A DNA stretch of 64,000 nt from Halomonas daqiaonensis (lineage in GTDB: Bacteria > Pseudomonadota > Gammaproteobacteria > Pseudomonadales > Halomonadaceae), in NCBI RefSeq assembly GCF_900109725.1, contig NZ_FOBC01000011.1, positions 59,930 to 123,929 of the forward strand. The letters are read 5' to 3'. This document shows, piece by piece, positions 36,186 to 45,854 of the stretch; the stretch's first letter is position 1, and each line of letters starts with the position of its first letter. The translations under genes and the position numbers were made by a program. The notes below the pieces were generated by a model. It did not search any database. It saw only the letters and a program-made list of their open reading frames with translations, and was not told where the DNA came from.

Positions 36186-38036
36186 ATGCTCAACCGTTAC
36201 CCCCTGTGGAAGTATCTGCTGATACTCGTCGTGCTTCTCGCCGGCCTGGTCTATTCCCTTCCCAACCTCTTCCCCGAGGACCCGGCGGTCCAGATCAGCA
36301 GCGAACGGGGCGACGCCACCATCGATGCGCGCCAGCTGGAGCGCATCCGCACTTCCCTCGGCGAAGCCGGTATCGACATCCAGGCCGTGGAGGAGCAGCC
36401 CAGCAGCGCGCTCATCCGCCTCTCCGATGCCGACGACCAGCTCAGGGCCCGCGACCGCATCAGTGACATGCTGGGTGACGAGTACGTGGTGGCGCTGAAC
36501 CTGGCCGAGTCCACGCCAGCCTGGCTGCAGTCGCTCTCCGCCTCGCCCATGACCCTGGGCCTCGACCTTCGTGGTGGCGTGCACTTCCTGCTGGAAGTCG
36601 ACATGGACGCCGCCCTGGAGCAGCGCCTAGAAGTCAACGCCAGCGCCATGCGCGAACAGTTGCGCGGCGAACGGATCCGTTATCGCGATACCGAGATCGA
36701 AGAGCGCACCATCTCCATGGCCTTCGCCAATGCCGAGGACCGCGACGAGGCGCGCAGCCTGATCGCCCGCGAGTTCCCCGACTTCGACTACCAGAGCGTA
36801 GGCGAGGACCGCGGCGCCCGCCTGGTCATGACCATGAGCGACCAGGCCGTTCAGGAACTCCAGGACTACGCCATCAACCAGAACCTCACGACCCTGCGTA
36901 ACCGGGTCAACGAGTTGGGCGTGGCCGAGCCACTGGTGCAGCGGCAGGGGCCGGACCGTATCGTCGTCGAACTGCCGGGCGTGCAGGATACGACCGAAGC
37001 CAAGCGCATCGTCGGCGCCACCGCCAACCTCGAGTTCCGCCTCGAGGCGCGCCCCGACACCCCGGAGAACGAGACCGAGACGATCCCGTTCCGTAATAGT
37101 CCCAATCGCACGGCCGAACTGATGCGCGACGTGATCATCACCGGCGACAGCGTTTCGAATGCCAATCACAGCTTCGACGAGAACGGTCGTCCCCAGGTCA
37201 ACATCGACCTGGACGGTACCGGCGGCACCCTGATGAACCGCGCCACCCGCACCAATATCGGCCGCAACATGGCCGTGGTCTATATCGAGCACAAGACCCG
37301 CGACACTACCGTGACGGTGGACGGCGAGGAAGTCGTGGAGCGCGAGCCCTACACCGAGCGCGGCATCATCAGCCTGGCAACCATTCAGAGCGCCCTGGGC
37401 AACAGCTTCCGCATCACCGGGCTCGATTCGCCCACTGAAGCCGCCGAACTCGCCCTGCTGCTGCGCTCCGGCTCACTGGCGGCGCCCATTTACTTCGTAC
37501 AGGAACGCACCATCGGGCCCAGCCTGGGCGCCGAGAATATCGAGCGCGGCGTGATGTCGGTGCAGATCGGCCTGCTGCTGGTGGTGCTGTTCATGCTGGT
37601 GCGCTACAAGGTGTTCGGCGTCTTCGCCAACATTGCCCTGGCGCTCAACGTGACCCTGCTGATCGCCGCCATGTCGCTGCTCGGGGCCACCCTGACCCTG
37701 CCCGGCATCGCAGGTATCGTGCTGACGCTGGGCATGGCGGTGGACGCCAACGTGCTGATCTTCGAACGCATACGCGAGGAGCTGCGCACGGGGCTGTCGG
37801 TGCAGCAGGCCATCTCGGCCGGCTACGAGCGTGCCTTCACTTCGATCATTGATGCCAACATCACCACGCTGCTGGTGGCGGTGATCCTGTTTTCCATCGG
37901 CACCGGGCCGGTCAAGGGCTTCGCCGTGACCCTCTCGCTGGGGATCCTCACCTCGCTGTTCACCGCTCTGATGGTGACGCGGGCGATGGTCAACCTGACC
38001 TACGGCGGCAAGCCGGTCAAGAAGCTCTGGATATAA
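36186..38036 (+). CDS. secD: Protein translocase subunit SecD
   Basis: SecD (616 residues) uses the proton gradient with SecF to pull exported proteins through SecYEG. An N-terminal helix (PLWKYLLILVVLLAGLVYS), a long periplasmic P1 domain (with LGLDLRGGVHFLLEV) and five C-terminal helices are present. The signature GIVLTLGMAVDANVLIFERI is intact, with the proton-relay Asp. It is nine bases upstream of secF. Confidence 0.97.
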   Translation: MLNRYPLWKYLLILVVLLAGLVYSLPNLFPEDPAVQISSERGDATIDARQLERIRTSLGEAGIDIQAVEEQPSSALIRLSDADDQLRARDRISDMLGDEYVVALNLAESTPAWLQSLSASPMTLGLDLRGGVHFLLEVDMDAALEQRLEVNASAMREQLRGERIRYRDTEIEERTISMAFANAEDRDEARSLIAREFPDFDYQSVGEDRGARLVMTMSDQAVQELQDYAINQNLTTLRNRVNELGVAEPLVQRQGPDRIVVELPGVQDTTEAKRIVGATANLEFRLEARPDTPENETETIPFRNSPNRTAELMRDVIITGDSVSNANHSFDENGRPQVNIDLDGTGGTLMNRATRTNIGRNMAVVYIEHKTRDTTVTVDGEEVVEREPYTERGIISLATIQSALGNSFRITGLDSPTEAAELALLLRSGSLAAPIYFVQERTIGPSLGAENIERGVMSVQIGLLLVVLFMLVRYKVFGVFANIALALNVTLLIAAMSLLGATLTLPGIAGIVLTLGMAVDANVLIFERIREELRTGLSVQQAISAGYERAFTSIIDANITTLLVAVILFSIGTGPVKGFAVTLSLGILTSLFTALMVTRAMVNLTYGGKPVKKLWI

Positions 38037-38045
38037 GAGGTAGCA

Positions 38046-38969
38046 ATGAAATCCCTCGTCAACCGACAGATCGACTTCATGGGCAAGCGCCGGATCGCCT
38101 TCGCGATCTCGGGCCTGATGCTGCTGGTGTCGATCGCCTCGCTGCTGTTCCAGGGACTCAACCTGGGACTGGACTTCACCGGCGGCACCTTGGTGGAGGT
38201 CCGCTACGCGGTGGCGCCCTCGCTGGATGCCATTCGCCAGACCCTGGAGAGCAGCGGGTTCCGCGACGTCTCGGTGCAGACCTTCGGTGCCTCCACCGAG
38301 GTACTGATCCGCCTGCAACAGGCCTTCGATCCGGATGTCGGCGAGCAGGTGGTAAGCCTGCTGCGCAACCTCGGTGACGATGTGCAGCTGGTGCGTGCCG
38401 AGTTCGTCGGCGCCCAGGTGGGCGACCAGCTGCGCGATCAGAGCGGCATGGGCCTACTGGTGGCGCTGGGCATCGTGATGCTCTACGTGGCCGCCCGCTT
38501 CCAGTACAAGTTCGCCATCGGCGCGCTGCTGGCGCTGCTGCACGACGTGGTCATCGTGGTCGGCATCTTCTCGCTGTTCCAGTTCGAGTTCGACCTCACC
38601 GTACTCGCCGCCCTGCTGGCAGTGATCGGCTACTCGCTCAACGATACCATCGTGGTCTACGACCGCATCCGCGAAACCATCCGCAAGTCACGCATCGATG
38701 ACATGCCGGCGATCTTCAACGAAGCGATCAACATGACCCTGTCGCGGACCCTGGCGACCTCCGGCACCACGCTGCTGGTGCTCTTCGCGCTCTTCTTCCT
38801 GGGCGGTGACATGATCCACTTCTTCTCCATCGCCCTGATCGCCGGCGTGGTGGTGGGGACCTTCTCGTCCATCTACGTGGCCTCAGCGCTGCTATTGACC
38901 GTGCATCTGGATCGCGAGGACCTGATCCCGGCGAAGAAGGAAGATCCCGAGGCAGAGGAATTGCCCTAG
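38046..38969 (+). CDS. secF: Protein translocase subunit SecF
   Basis: SecF (307 residues) is the partner of SecD. It has an N-terminal helix, the GLDFTGGTLVEVRY periplasmic motif and five further helices with VIGYSLNDTIVVYDRIRE and LSRTLATSGTTLLVLFALFF. The stop TAG (38967-38969) runs straight into a 7-base tandem repeat, and a terminator follows at 39093, so this ends the operon. Confidence 0.97.
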   Translation: MKSLVNRQIDFMGKRRIAFAISGLMLLVSIASLLFQGLNLGLDFTGGTLVEVRYAVAPSLDAIRQTLESSGFRDVSVQTFGASTEVLIRLQQAFDPDVGEQVVSLLRNLGDDVQLVRAEFVGAQVGDQLRDQSGMGLLVALGIVMLYVAARFQYKFAIGALLALLHDVVIVVGIFSLFQFEFDLTVLAALLAVIGYSLNDTIVVYDRIRETIRKSRIDDMPAIFNEAINMTLSRTLATSGTTLLVLFALFFLGGDMIHFFSIALIAGVVVGTFSSIYVASALLLTVHLDREDLIPAKKEDPEAEELP

Positions 38970-39058
38970 CGCCGAGCGCCGAGCGCCGAGCGCCGAGCGC
39001 CGAGCGCCGAGCGCCGAGCGCCGAGCGCCGAGCGCCGAGCGCCGAGCGCCGAGCGCCG
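38969..39058. repeat. 7-base tandem repeat GCGCCGA, about 13 copies
   Basis: The unit GCGCCGA is repeated twelve times perfectly and a thirteenth time with a changed last base, directly after the secF stop. The reverse complement is TCGGCGC. The unit length is 7, so it would shift frame if translated. It looks like slippage-prone satellite DNA; its copy number is expected to vary among strains. Confidence 0.95.
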
Positions 39059-39092
39059 CAGAATGATGCCTCGATTATCGTGATCACCAACG

Positions 39093-39127
39093 AAAACCCC
39101 CACCGGAGCCTATCCGATGGGGGTTTT
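39093..39127. terminator. Bidirectional terminator between secF and suhB
   Basis: AAAACCCCCA (39093-39102) pairs with TGGGGGTTTT (39118-39127), with a further CGG/CCG pair inside the loop. Runs of A and T on each side let it end transcription from both converging genes. Confidence 0.85.
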
Positions 39128-39162
39128 CCTTACCTTGGCGCTTTTAGCTCGGCGCTTGGAGC

Positions 39163-39957
39163 TTAAAAGTGCGGCTTGAGCTGCTGCACCAGCGCCTTGT
39201 AGAGGCGCGGTCCGGCGGCCATCAGGCGGCCCTCGATCTCGACACTCGGCTGGCCATCGGGTGTGCCCATCAGGGCGCCGCTCTCCTTGAGCAGCAGCGA
39301 GCCGACGTGAAGATCCTGCTCCTCCAGGCCCAGCACGAAGGCGGCATCCGCACGCCCTGCCGCCAGCTCGGCGATGTCGAGAAGGCCGCTGCCCGAGGCA
39401 CGCTGGAGCTCGATCTGCGGGCCAAGCTGCTGTACCAGGGTCAGGTAGGAGGGCAGGAACCGCGAGCGCAGCCAGGTCTCGGGCAGGCTCATGGCGATCC
39501 GGGTACCGTCCACGGCGGTGTTCTTCGACACGCGCAGACGCTTGCCGTTGAGCTGGGCACCGCGCCCACGGCTGGCCAGGTATTCGTCATCGCTGAAGGG
39601 ACAGATCACCACCGCATGCTCCGGGCGGCCCTTGACGAGACACACCACCGACAGCGCGAAGCCGGGGGCGGCGACGCTGAGGTTGGAGTAGCCGTGGAAG
39701 GGTTCGATCCTCCATAGGGTGTCGGCGCCCTCGCCTTCACCGGCGCGGTGAGGGGTGAAGCGTCCTTCGATGCCGTGCTCGGGGTAGCCGCGGGCGAGCT
39801 GACGGGCGATCAGCGTCTCGGCATTGCGGGCGGCATCCTCGAGCAGGCGGTCGAGGTTGTGCTCCTGGTGGGAGTTCTCGATTCGCTCGCGGATGCGCAG
39901 AAACTGTTCGCCGGCGCTGCGTGCCGCACGCAACGCGAATTGGACCATCGGATGCAT
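39163..39957 (-). CDS. suhB: SuhB-like inositol monophosphatase family protein with degraded active site
   Basis: A 264-residue protein of the inositol monophosphatase fold, identified as SuhB by its start (MHPMVQFALRAARSAG) and its place divergent from trmJ, as in E. coli. SuhB also works with Nus factors in rRNA antitermination. The catalytic metal motif is altered: the usual DPLDGTTN is EPFHGYSN at residues 85-92, and the upstream EES motif is missing (IEGRFT). The C-terminal Asp remains (EEQDLHVGS), though its Trp is replaced. RGRGAQLNGKRL and SGSGLLDIAELAAGRADAAF are conserved. I infer the phosphatase is inactive and the transcription role is retained. ATG complement 39957 is chosen by homology. 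Confidence 0.88.
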   Translation of the reverse strand: MHPMVQFALRAARSAGEQFLRIRERIENSHQEHNLDRLLEDAARNAETLIARQLARGYPEHGIEGRFTPHRAGEGEGADTLWRIEPFHGYSNLSVAAPGFALSVVCLVKGRPEHAVVICPFSDDEYLASRGRGAQLNGKRLRVSKNTAVDGTRIAMSLPETWLRSRFLPSYLTLVQQLGPQIELQRASGSGLLDIAELAAGRADAAFVLGLEEQDLHVGSLLLKESGALMGTPDGQPSVEIEGRLMAAGPRLYKALVQQLKPHF

Positions 39958-40102
39958 GATCGGGCCTTGGGGAGTCGGTGGTGTTAAAGAACGGGACGGC
40001 GCGCATCCTAGCAGAAGCGCGCGGGGCGCGCCATTCGACGCACCCGGCCGGCGTGATAGAATCGTTCGCTTTCGCCTCTCTCCAGGATCTACAGGCCCCA
40101 CC

Positions 40103-40849
40103 ATGCTCGAGCGCATTCGCATCGTCCTGATCGGCACCAGCCACCCCGGCAACATCGGCGGCACGGCCCGCGCCATGCACAACATGGGGCTGGCTGACCT
40201 GGCCCTGGTGGCGCCGCGCTGCGAGCCACTCACCGCCGATACCGTGTCCCGCGCTTCGGGCGCCGATCACATCGTGCATGGCGCCCAAACAGTGGAAACC
40301 CTGGAGCAGGCGGCCAGCGACTGCACCCTGGTCGTCGGGGCCAGCGCCCGCTCGCGCACCCTGCCATGGCCGATGATCACCCCCCGCGCCCTGGCTGACC
40401 GACTTCCTACGGAGCTGGCCAGTTCCGAGGCACGTGTCGCGCTGGTCTTCGGCCGCGAGGACAGTGGCCTTTCCAACGCGGAGCTGCAGCGCTGCCATGC
40501 CCATGTGCACATCCCCACCAACCCTGACTTCAGCTCTCTGAACCTGGCCGCCGCGGTGCAGGTGCTGGCCTATGAATGCCGACAGGCCTGGCTTGCGCAG
40601 CAGGAAATGCCCGGTGAGGCCGACATGGCACCGGCCCAGCCGCTGGCCAGCCACCAGGAGCTAGAGAACTACTTCGAGCACCTGGAGCGCACCCTGGTCG
40701 CCATTGGCTTTCACGACCCGGCCACCCCGCGTCAGCTGATGGCCCGGCTGCGTCGCTTCACCCTGCGGGCCCGCCCCGAGCGCATGGAACTCAACATCCT
40801 GCGCGGCATCCTCACCGCCACCGAGCAGCATGCCGAACGCCGCGACTAG
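40103..40849 (+). CDS. trmJ: tRNA (cytidine/uridine-32-2'-O)-methyltransferase
   Basis: TrmJ (248 residues), a SPOUT methyltransferase that 2'-O-methylates position 32 of several tRNAs. The knot-fold motifs are RIVLIGTSHPGNIGGTARAM, ALVFGREDSGLSNAEL and IPTNPDFSSLNLAAAVQVL. ATG 40103 gives the family start MLERIRIVL. It is divergent from suhB, the conserved arrangement, and followed by cysE. Confidence 0.95.
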   Translation: MLERIRIVLIGTSHPGNIGGTARAMHNMGLADLALVAPRCEPLTADTVSRASGADHIVHGAQTVETLEQAASDCTLVVGASARSRTLPWPMITPRALADRLPTELASSEARVALVFGREDSGLSNAELQRCHAHVHIPTNPDFSSLNLAAAVQVLAYECRQAWLAQQEMPGEADMAPAQPLASHQELENYFEHLERTLVAIGFHDPATPRQLMARLRRFTLRARPERMELNILRGILTATEQHAERRD

Positions 40850-40931
40850 AGCAGACGCAACTTGAAGCCGGCTCACCGCGCCCCCACTATGAAGGCCATT
40901 CCCCTTCGCCCCGCCACCCAAGGACCGCTGC

Positions 40932-41810
40932 ATGCTTGAACGTCTGCGCGAGGACATCAACAGCGTATTCGCCCGCGACCCGGCGGCACGCAACTTTCTG
41001 GAAGTGTTGACCAACTATCCGGGCCTGCATGCTCTGCTCATCCATCGCTGCAGTCACTGGCTGTGGCGGAAGAACCTCAAGTGGCTGGCGCGTAGCCTCT
41101 CCAGTTTCTCACGCTGGCTGACCGGCATCGAGATCCACCCCGGGGCGACCATCGGCCGACGGTTCTTCATCGACCACGGCATGGGCGTGGTCATCGGCGA
41201 GACGGCCGAGGTGGGCGACGATGTCACCCTCTATCAGGGCGTGACCCTGGGCGGAACCAGCTGGAACCAGGGCAAGCGCCACCCGACCCTGGAAGACGGT
41301 GTGATCATCGGTGCCGGCGCCAAGATACTGGGCCCCTTCCGCGTGGGTGCCGGGGCCAAGATCGGTTCCAACGCCGTGGTCACCAAGGAAGTGCCTGCCG
41401 GCGCCACCGTGGTCGGCATTCCCGGCAAGGTGGTGCAGCGCGTCGATCCGGACCAGGCCGAGGAGCTGGAAGTGGATCCGGCGCGTCGCGAGGCGATGCA
41501 GCGCAAGTTCGGCTTCGATGCCTACGGCGTCAGCCAGGACATGCCCGACCCGGTGGCCCGCTCCATTCAGGCGATGCTCGATCACATGCACGCCGTGGAC
41601 GAGCGAATCGAGCGCATGTGCTCGACACTGCGCAAGGTCGACGCCAACTACCGTGACGGCCGCCTGCCGGAGCTGCGCGACGAGGACTTCGCCGAGATCC
41701 TCGCCGACGTGGACAGCTGCTGCCCACCCCGAGAAGAGCAGGACGAGCGGAGCGCGGATGACTCGGCTCAGGGCGACCAGGACGCGGCCCCTCGCCGGCA
41801 CAATGGTTGA
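40932..41810 (+). CDS. cysE: Serine O-acetyltransferase
   Basis: CysE/EpsC-type serine acetyltransferase (292 residues) makes O-acetylserine, the precursor of cysteine. The hexapeptide-repeat core is visible as [40 protein letters not shown] and [20 protein letters not shown], with the active His in DHGMG. The C-terminal tail (after about residue 190) is long and acidic. Its place before iscR-iscS links cysteine supply with the desulfurase that uses it; E. coli lacks cysE at this site. Confidence 0.95.
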   Translation: MLERLREDINSVFARDPAARNFLEVLTNYPGLHALLIHRCSHWLWRKNLKWLARSLSSFSRWLTGIEIHPGATIGRRFFIDHGMGVVIGETAEVGDDVTLYQGVTLGGTSWNQGKRHPTLEDGVIIGAGAKILGPFRVGAGAKIGSNAVVTKEVPAGATVVGIPGKVVQRVDPDQAEELEVDPARREAMQRKFGFDAYGVSQDMPDPVARSIQAMLDHMHAVDERIERMCSTLRKVDANYRDGRLPELRDEDFAEILADVDSCCPPREEQDERSADDSAQGDQDAAPRRHNG

Positions 41811-41892
41811 CCGCGATACTCGGTCTTTACCATAATGGCGGATCACGTTCATTGACTGCCGACCCGCGTGTCGGTGCCGAGGTGAGTTCCTC

Positions 41893-42360
41893 ATGCGCCT
41901 GACCACCAAGGGACGCTACGCCGTCACCGCCATGCTCGACCTGGCCATGAATGCCGACACCGGCCCCATCAGCCTCGCCGACATCTCGAAACGTCAGGAG
42001 ATCTCGCTCTCCTACCTGGAGCAGCTGTTCGCGCGGTTACGGCGTGCCCGGCTGGTTGACAGCGTGCGAGGCCCGGGCGGCGGCTACTTGCTGGCCCAGG
42101 CAGCGGAGGGCATCACCGTGGCCCAGGTCATCGAAGCGGTGAACGAGTCCGTGGACACCACCCGCTGCGGCGGGCTATCGGATTGCCAACAGGGCGACAC
42201 CTGCCTGACCCACCACCTGTGGTGCGAACTCTCCGAGCACATCCACGACTTCTTGCAGAAGGTCACCCTGGCCCAGTTGGCCGGGCGCGGGGAGATCCAG
42301 GCCATCGCCAACCGCCAGCGTGGCCGGTGGGATGACGGCATCCTTGCTTCCACCACCTGA
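41893..42360 (+). CDS. iscR: Fe-S cluster-sensing regulator IscR
   Basis: IscR (155 residues), an Rrf2-family repressor that senses Fe-S status with a [2Fe-2S] cluster. The helix-turn-helix is [20 protein letters not shown] and the cluster ligands are in order in [19 protein letters not shown] (C-x5-C-x5-C-x2-H). It is the first gene of iscR-iscS-A-type carrier and should autoregulate them. Confidence 0.97.
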   Translation: MRLTTKGRYAVTAMLDLAMNADTGPISLADISKRQEISLSYLEQLFARLRRARLVDSVRGPGGGYLLAQAAEGITVAQVIEAVNESVDTTRCGGLSDCQQGDTCLTHHLWCELSEHIHDFLQKVTLAQLAGRGEIQAIANRQRGRWDDGILASTT

Positions 42361-42417
42361 ATCGCCGTCACTGTCACCCCTTCCCGCAGCCCGATTGCAT
42401 AGCAGAACAGCGAACCC

Positions 42418-43575
42418 ATGATCGCACCCGTCTACCTCGATTATGCCGCCACCACCCCGGTCGACCCGCGGGTCGCGGAGGTCATGAGCCAATATCTGAC
42501 CCTCGACGGCATCTTCGCCAACCCCGCCTCGCGCAGTCACATGCTCGGCTGGCAGGCGGAGCAGGTCGTAGAGAGTGCCCGCCGCCAGGTCGCTGACCTG
42601 ATCGCTGCCGACCCCCGCGAGATCGTCTGGACCAGCGGCGCCACCGAGGCCGACAACCTCGCGCTGACCGGCTTCATGCGGGCCAATCGCGCTCGTGGTC
42701 GCCACCTGGTGACCTCCATCGTCGAGCACAAGGCGGTGGTCGACACCGCCTCGGCGCTGGAAGACGAGGGCTTCGAGGTGACCTGGCTGACACCGGGCCG
42801 TGACGGACGTGTCACGCCCGAGCAGCTGCGCGAGGCCATGCGCGACGATACCGTGCTGGTCTCGCTGATGGCCGTGAACAACGAGTTGGGCGTCATCCAC
42901 GATCTGGCGGCGCTGGCCGAGGTGACCCATGCCTTCGGTGCCACCTTCCATGTGGATGCGGCCCAGGCGATGGGCCGCATCCCGCTGGACGTCAGCCGGC
43001 TCGGCATCGACCTGATGTCACTCTCCGGCCACAAGGCCTACGGCCCCAAGGGTATCGGTGCCCTCTACGTGCGGCGCAGCCCCGACATCCGCCTGGAAGC
43101 GCTGATCCACGGCGGCGGCCACGAACGCGGAATGCGCTCCGGGACCTTGTCCACCCACCAGATCGCCGGCATGGGCCAGGCCTTCGCCATCGCCGCTGCC
43201 GAAGGCGGGGCCGACCAGGCGCGCATCACCGCGCTGCGCGACCGCCTGCTCGAGGGGCTCGGCAATCTCGACGGCATTCACCACAACACGGCGGTCGAGG
43301 TGGCGGTCCCCAACATCCTCAACCTGGCCTTCGAGGGAATAGAGGGCGAGTCGTTGCTGATGGCGTTGCGCGACATCGCGCTGTCCACCGGCTCGGCCTG
43401 CAACTCGGCGAGCGTCGAGCCCTCCTATGTCCTGAAGGGCATCGGCCTGCCGCGCCCCCTGGCGCTGGCCTCGCTACGCTTCAGCTTCGGCCGCTTCACC
43501 ACCGAGGCCGACATCGATCGCACACTGGATGCCCTGCGACACGCCCTGGGAGGGCTGCGTCGCCGGGCGGTCTGA
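42418..43575 (+). CDS. iscS: Cysteine desulfurase IscS
   Basis: IscS (385 residues), a PLP enzyme that removes sulfur from cysteine for Fe-S clusters and tRNA thiolation. The PLP lysine lies in SLSGHKAYGPKGIG, the substrate His in VDAAQAMG context, and the mobile-loop cysteine in TGSACNSASVEPSYVL. It is about 20 residues shorter than E. coli IscS at the C-terminus, the region that contacts IscU. No iscU follows, so sulfur must pass to another acceptor. Confidence 0.95.
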   Translation: MIAPVYLDYAATTPVDPRVAEVMSQYLTLDGIFANPASRSHMLGWQAEQVVESARRQVADLIAADPREIVWTSGATEADNLALTGFMRANRARGRHLVTSIVEHKAVVDTASALEDEGFEVTWLTPGRDGRVTPEQLREAMRDDTVLVSLMAVNNELGVIHDLAALAEVTHAFGATFHVDAAQAMGRIPLDVSRLGIDLMSLSGHKAYGPKGIGALYVRRSPDIRLEALIHGGGHERGMRSGTLSTHQIAGMGQAFAIAAAEGGADQARITALRDRLLEGLGNLDGIHHNTAVEVAVPNILNLAFEGIEGESLLMALRDIALSTGSACNSASVEPSYVLKGIGLPRPLALASLRFSFGRFTTEADIDRTLDALRHALGGLRRRAV

Positions 43576-43600
43576 CCCTACCCCATTCAGGAGAGAGACC

Positions 43601-43927
43601 ATGGCGCACCTTTCGATCACCAATGCCGCCGCCGAGCAGATCCATCGGGTGCTCGATGAGCGGGGCCACGGCCTTGGCCTGCGGGTCTCGGTCAAGCCCA
43701 GCGGCTGCTCCGGCTACAGCTATGTGCTCGACTTCGCCGACGAGGCGGCCAATGACGACGTGACCTTCGAGGAACACGGCGTGACGGTCTTCGTCGCCCC
43801 CGAGGCCCTGGAGATGCTCGATGGCAGCGAAGTCGACTATGTCTCGGAGGGGCTCAACCGCTTCTTCCGTTTCAACAACCCCAACGTCAAGGACCAGTGT
43901 GGCTGCGGCGAGAGCTTCAGCGTCTGA
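43601..43927 (+). CDS. A-type Fe-S carrier (IscA/ErpA family)
   Basis: A 108-residue A-type carrier, which receives or delivers Fe-S clusters. The three conserved cysteines are present, one in KPSGCSGYSYVLDFAD and two in DQCGCGESF near the C-terminus. ATG 43601 follows AGGAGAGAGACC. IscA, SufA or ErpA cannot be separated with confidence; its position after iscS argues for IscA. The gene lies 25 bases after iscS with iscU absent. Confidence 0.9.
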   Translation: MAHLSITNAAAEQIHRVLDERGHGLGLRVSVKPSGCSGYSYVLDFADEAANDDVTFEEHGVTVFVAPEALEMLDGSEVDYVSEGLNRFFRFNNPNVKDQCGCGESFSV

Positions 43928-44115
43928 ACGATTGTTCAACGCCGGCCCGGGGCGTTATACTCCCCGCCCGGTTCGGCGACCGCTGCAGACACGCCGGCCC
44001 ATCTTATCCGATTTGCAGTGCCGCCCTCTCCCCTGCGGAGCCTAGGGCGGTGCGTCGCTATCCATCGCACCTGCATCCATAGCAACTTCATCCAGCCAAC
44101 CGGAGACATGCCCCC

Positions 44116-44544
44116 ATGGCCAACCAGCGCACCCTGTCCATCATCAAGCCCGATGCCGTCGCCAAGAACGTGATCGGCGAGATCGAGAGCCGCTTCGAGA
44201 AGGCCGGCCTGAAGATCGTGGCCGCCAAGATGCTGCAGCTCTCCGAGGAAAAGGCCGGCGGCTTCTATGCTGAGCACAAGGAGCGGCCTTTCTTCAAGGA
44301 CCTGGTCGGCTTCATGACCTCCGGGCCGGTGGTCGTGCAGGTGCTCGAGGGCGAGGACGCCGTGGCCAAGAACCGCGACCTGATGGGTGCCACCAACCCC
44401 AAGGAAGCCGCACCCGGCACCATCCGCGCCGACTTCGCCGAGACCATCGACGCCAACGCCGTGCATGGCTCCGATTCCCCGGAATCCGCCGAGCGCGAGA
44501 TTGCCTATTTCTTCGAGGCTGATGAGATCTGCCCGCGCGGCTGA
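44116..44544 (+). CDS. ndk: Nucleoside diphosphate kinase
   Basis: Ndk (142 residues) moves gamma-phosphate among nucleotides through a phospho-His. The N-terminus [20 protein letters not shown], the binding segment [20 protein letters not shown] and the active-site [12 protein letters not shown] are canonical. The gene is followed by a strong terminator, and precedes rlmN as in many gammaproteobacteria. Confidence 0.98.
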   Translation: MANQRTLSIIKPDAVAKNVIGEIESRFEKAGLKIVAAKMLQLSEEKAGGFYAEHKERPFFKDLVGFMTSGPVVVQVLEGEDAVAKNRDLMGATNPKEAAPGTIRADFAETIDANAVHGSDSPESAEREIAYFFEADEICPRG

Positions 44545-44557
44545 TCATGCCTCTCCC

Positions 44558-44579
44558 GCGGGGGTGGCCTCACCCCCGC
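44558..44579 (+). terminator. Terminator after ndk
   Basis: GCGGGGGTG (44558-44566) pairs perfectly with CACCCCCGC (44571-44579) with a GCCT loop. The following T content is low, so termination may be partial and allow read-through into rlmN. Confidence 0.65.
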
Positions 44580-44605
44580 CTTGCTCCAACGACTCGCTGA
44601 CCGCC

Positions 44606-45733
44606 ATGACCGCCACCACTGTTCCCGCTCTCACCAACCTGCTCGGCATGACTCGCGAGGAGATGGAAGCCTTCTTTCTCTCCATCGGCGAGAAGAAGTT
44701 CCGTGCCGCCCAGGTGATGAAGTGGATCCATATCGAGGGCTGCGATGACTTCGCGGCAATGACCAACCTCTCCAAGGCGCTGCGCTCGCGCCTGGCCGAG
44801 GTCGCCGAGATCCGCGGCCCGGGTGTGGTCTACGAGGGCAGCTCCAGCGACGGCACCCGCAAGTGGGTACTCGAGGTGGAGGACGGCAGTTACGTGGAGA
44901 CGGTGCTGATTCCCGCCGACAACGGCAAGCGCCGCACCCTGTGCGTCTCCTCCCAGGTCGGTTGCTCGCTGGACTGCAGTTTCTGCTCCACCGGCAAGCA
45001 GGGCTTCCAGCGCAACCTCACCGCTGCCGAGATCATCGGCCAGGTATGGGTGGCCCAGCGCAGCGTGGGCCCGCGCCGCAACACTGCCAACCGCCCCGTC
45101 ACCAACGTGGTGATGATGGGCATGGGCGAGCCGTTGTTGAACTATGACAACGTCGTGCCGGCGATGAAGCTGATGCTCGACGACGACGGCTACGGCCTCT
45201 CCAAGCGTCGCGTCACGCTCTCCACGTCGGGCGTGGTGCCGATGATCGACAAGCTCGGCGACGAGCTCGACGTGAGCCTGGCCATCTCGCTGCATGCCGC
45301 CAACGACGAGCTGCGCAACGAGCTGGTACCGCTCAACCGCAAGTACAACATCCGCTCCCTGCTCGACGCCTGCCAACGCTACCTGGCCAAGTGCCATGAC
45401 ACGCGGATGGTGACCATCGAGTACACCGTGATCAAGGACGTCAACGACCAGCAGGAGCACGCCGAGCAGCTCGCCGCCCTGCTCGAGGAGCTGCCGTGCA
45501 AGATCAACCTGATCCCGTTCAATCCTTTCCCGCACTCGGGATACGAGAAACCGTCGCGCAACCAGCTGATGCGCTTCCAGCAGTGGCTCTATGAGCTGGG
45601 CTACACGGCACCCATCCGCACCACCCGCGGTGACGACATCGATGCTGCCTGCGGCCAGCTGGTGGGCCGCGTCAAGGATCGCACCAAGCGCCACGAACGC
45701 TATATCCAGTCCATCCAGATCGACGCCGACTGA
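44606..45733 (+). CDS. rlmN: Dual-specificity 23S rRNA/tRNA adenine C2-methyltransferase
   Basis: RlmN (375 residues), a radical-SAM enzyme that methylates C2 of A2503 in 23S rRNA and A37 of some tRNAs. The cluster motif CxxxCxxC is within [20 protein letters not shown]. The SAM-binding [13 protein letters not shown] and the C-terminal catalytic cysteine in [12 protein letters not shown] are present. ATG 44606 is chosen over the longer open frame by family length. It starts the conserved rlmN-pilW-rodZ-ispG-hisS-yfgM-bamB-der order. Confidence 0.97.
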   Translation: MTATTVPALTNLLGMTREEMEAFFLSIGEKKFRAAQVMKWIHIEGCDDFAAMTNLSKALRSRLAEVAEIRGPGVVYEGSSSDGTRKWVLEVEDGSYVETVLIPADNGKRRTLCVSSQVGCSLDCSFCSTGKQGFQRNLTAAEIIGQVWVAQRSVGPRRNTANRPVTNVVMMGMGEPLLNYDNVVPAMKLMLDDDGYGLSKRRVTLSTSGVVPMIDKLGDELDVSLAISLHAANDELRNELVPLNRKYNIRSLLDACQRYLAKCHDTRMVTIEYTVIKDVNDQQEHAEQLAALLEELPCKINLIPFNPFPHSGYEKPSRNQLMRFQQWLYELGYTAPIRTTRGDDIDAACGQLVGRVKDRTKRHERYIQSIQIDAD

Positions 45734-45854
45734 CCGGGGGCGCCTTGACTTCAACCGGGCTCGGCGCTTTGATGGACGGGCCTTTTTTCACCGCCGGCCG
45801 CGTGTCGAGAGCCAACCACGGCGACCGGTTCCGCGCCCACCCGGAGAGGATGCC

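Noticed and set aside
38969..39058. CRISPR array or coding repeat at the GCGCCGA stretch
   Set aside because: The unit is 7 bases with no spacers, and as coding sequence it would only give a low-complexity frame.
44570..45754. A 394-codon minus-strand frame opposite rlmN
   Set aside because: It is a mirror of the rlmN codons, rich in His/Gly/Val runs, with no domain, and rlmN is certain.
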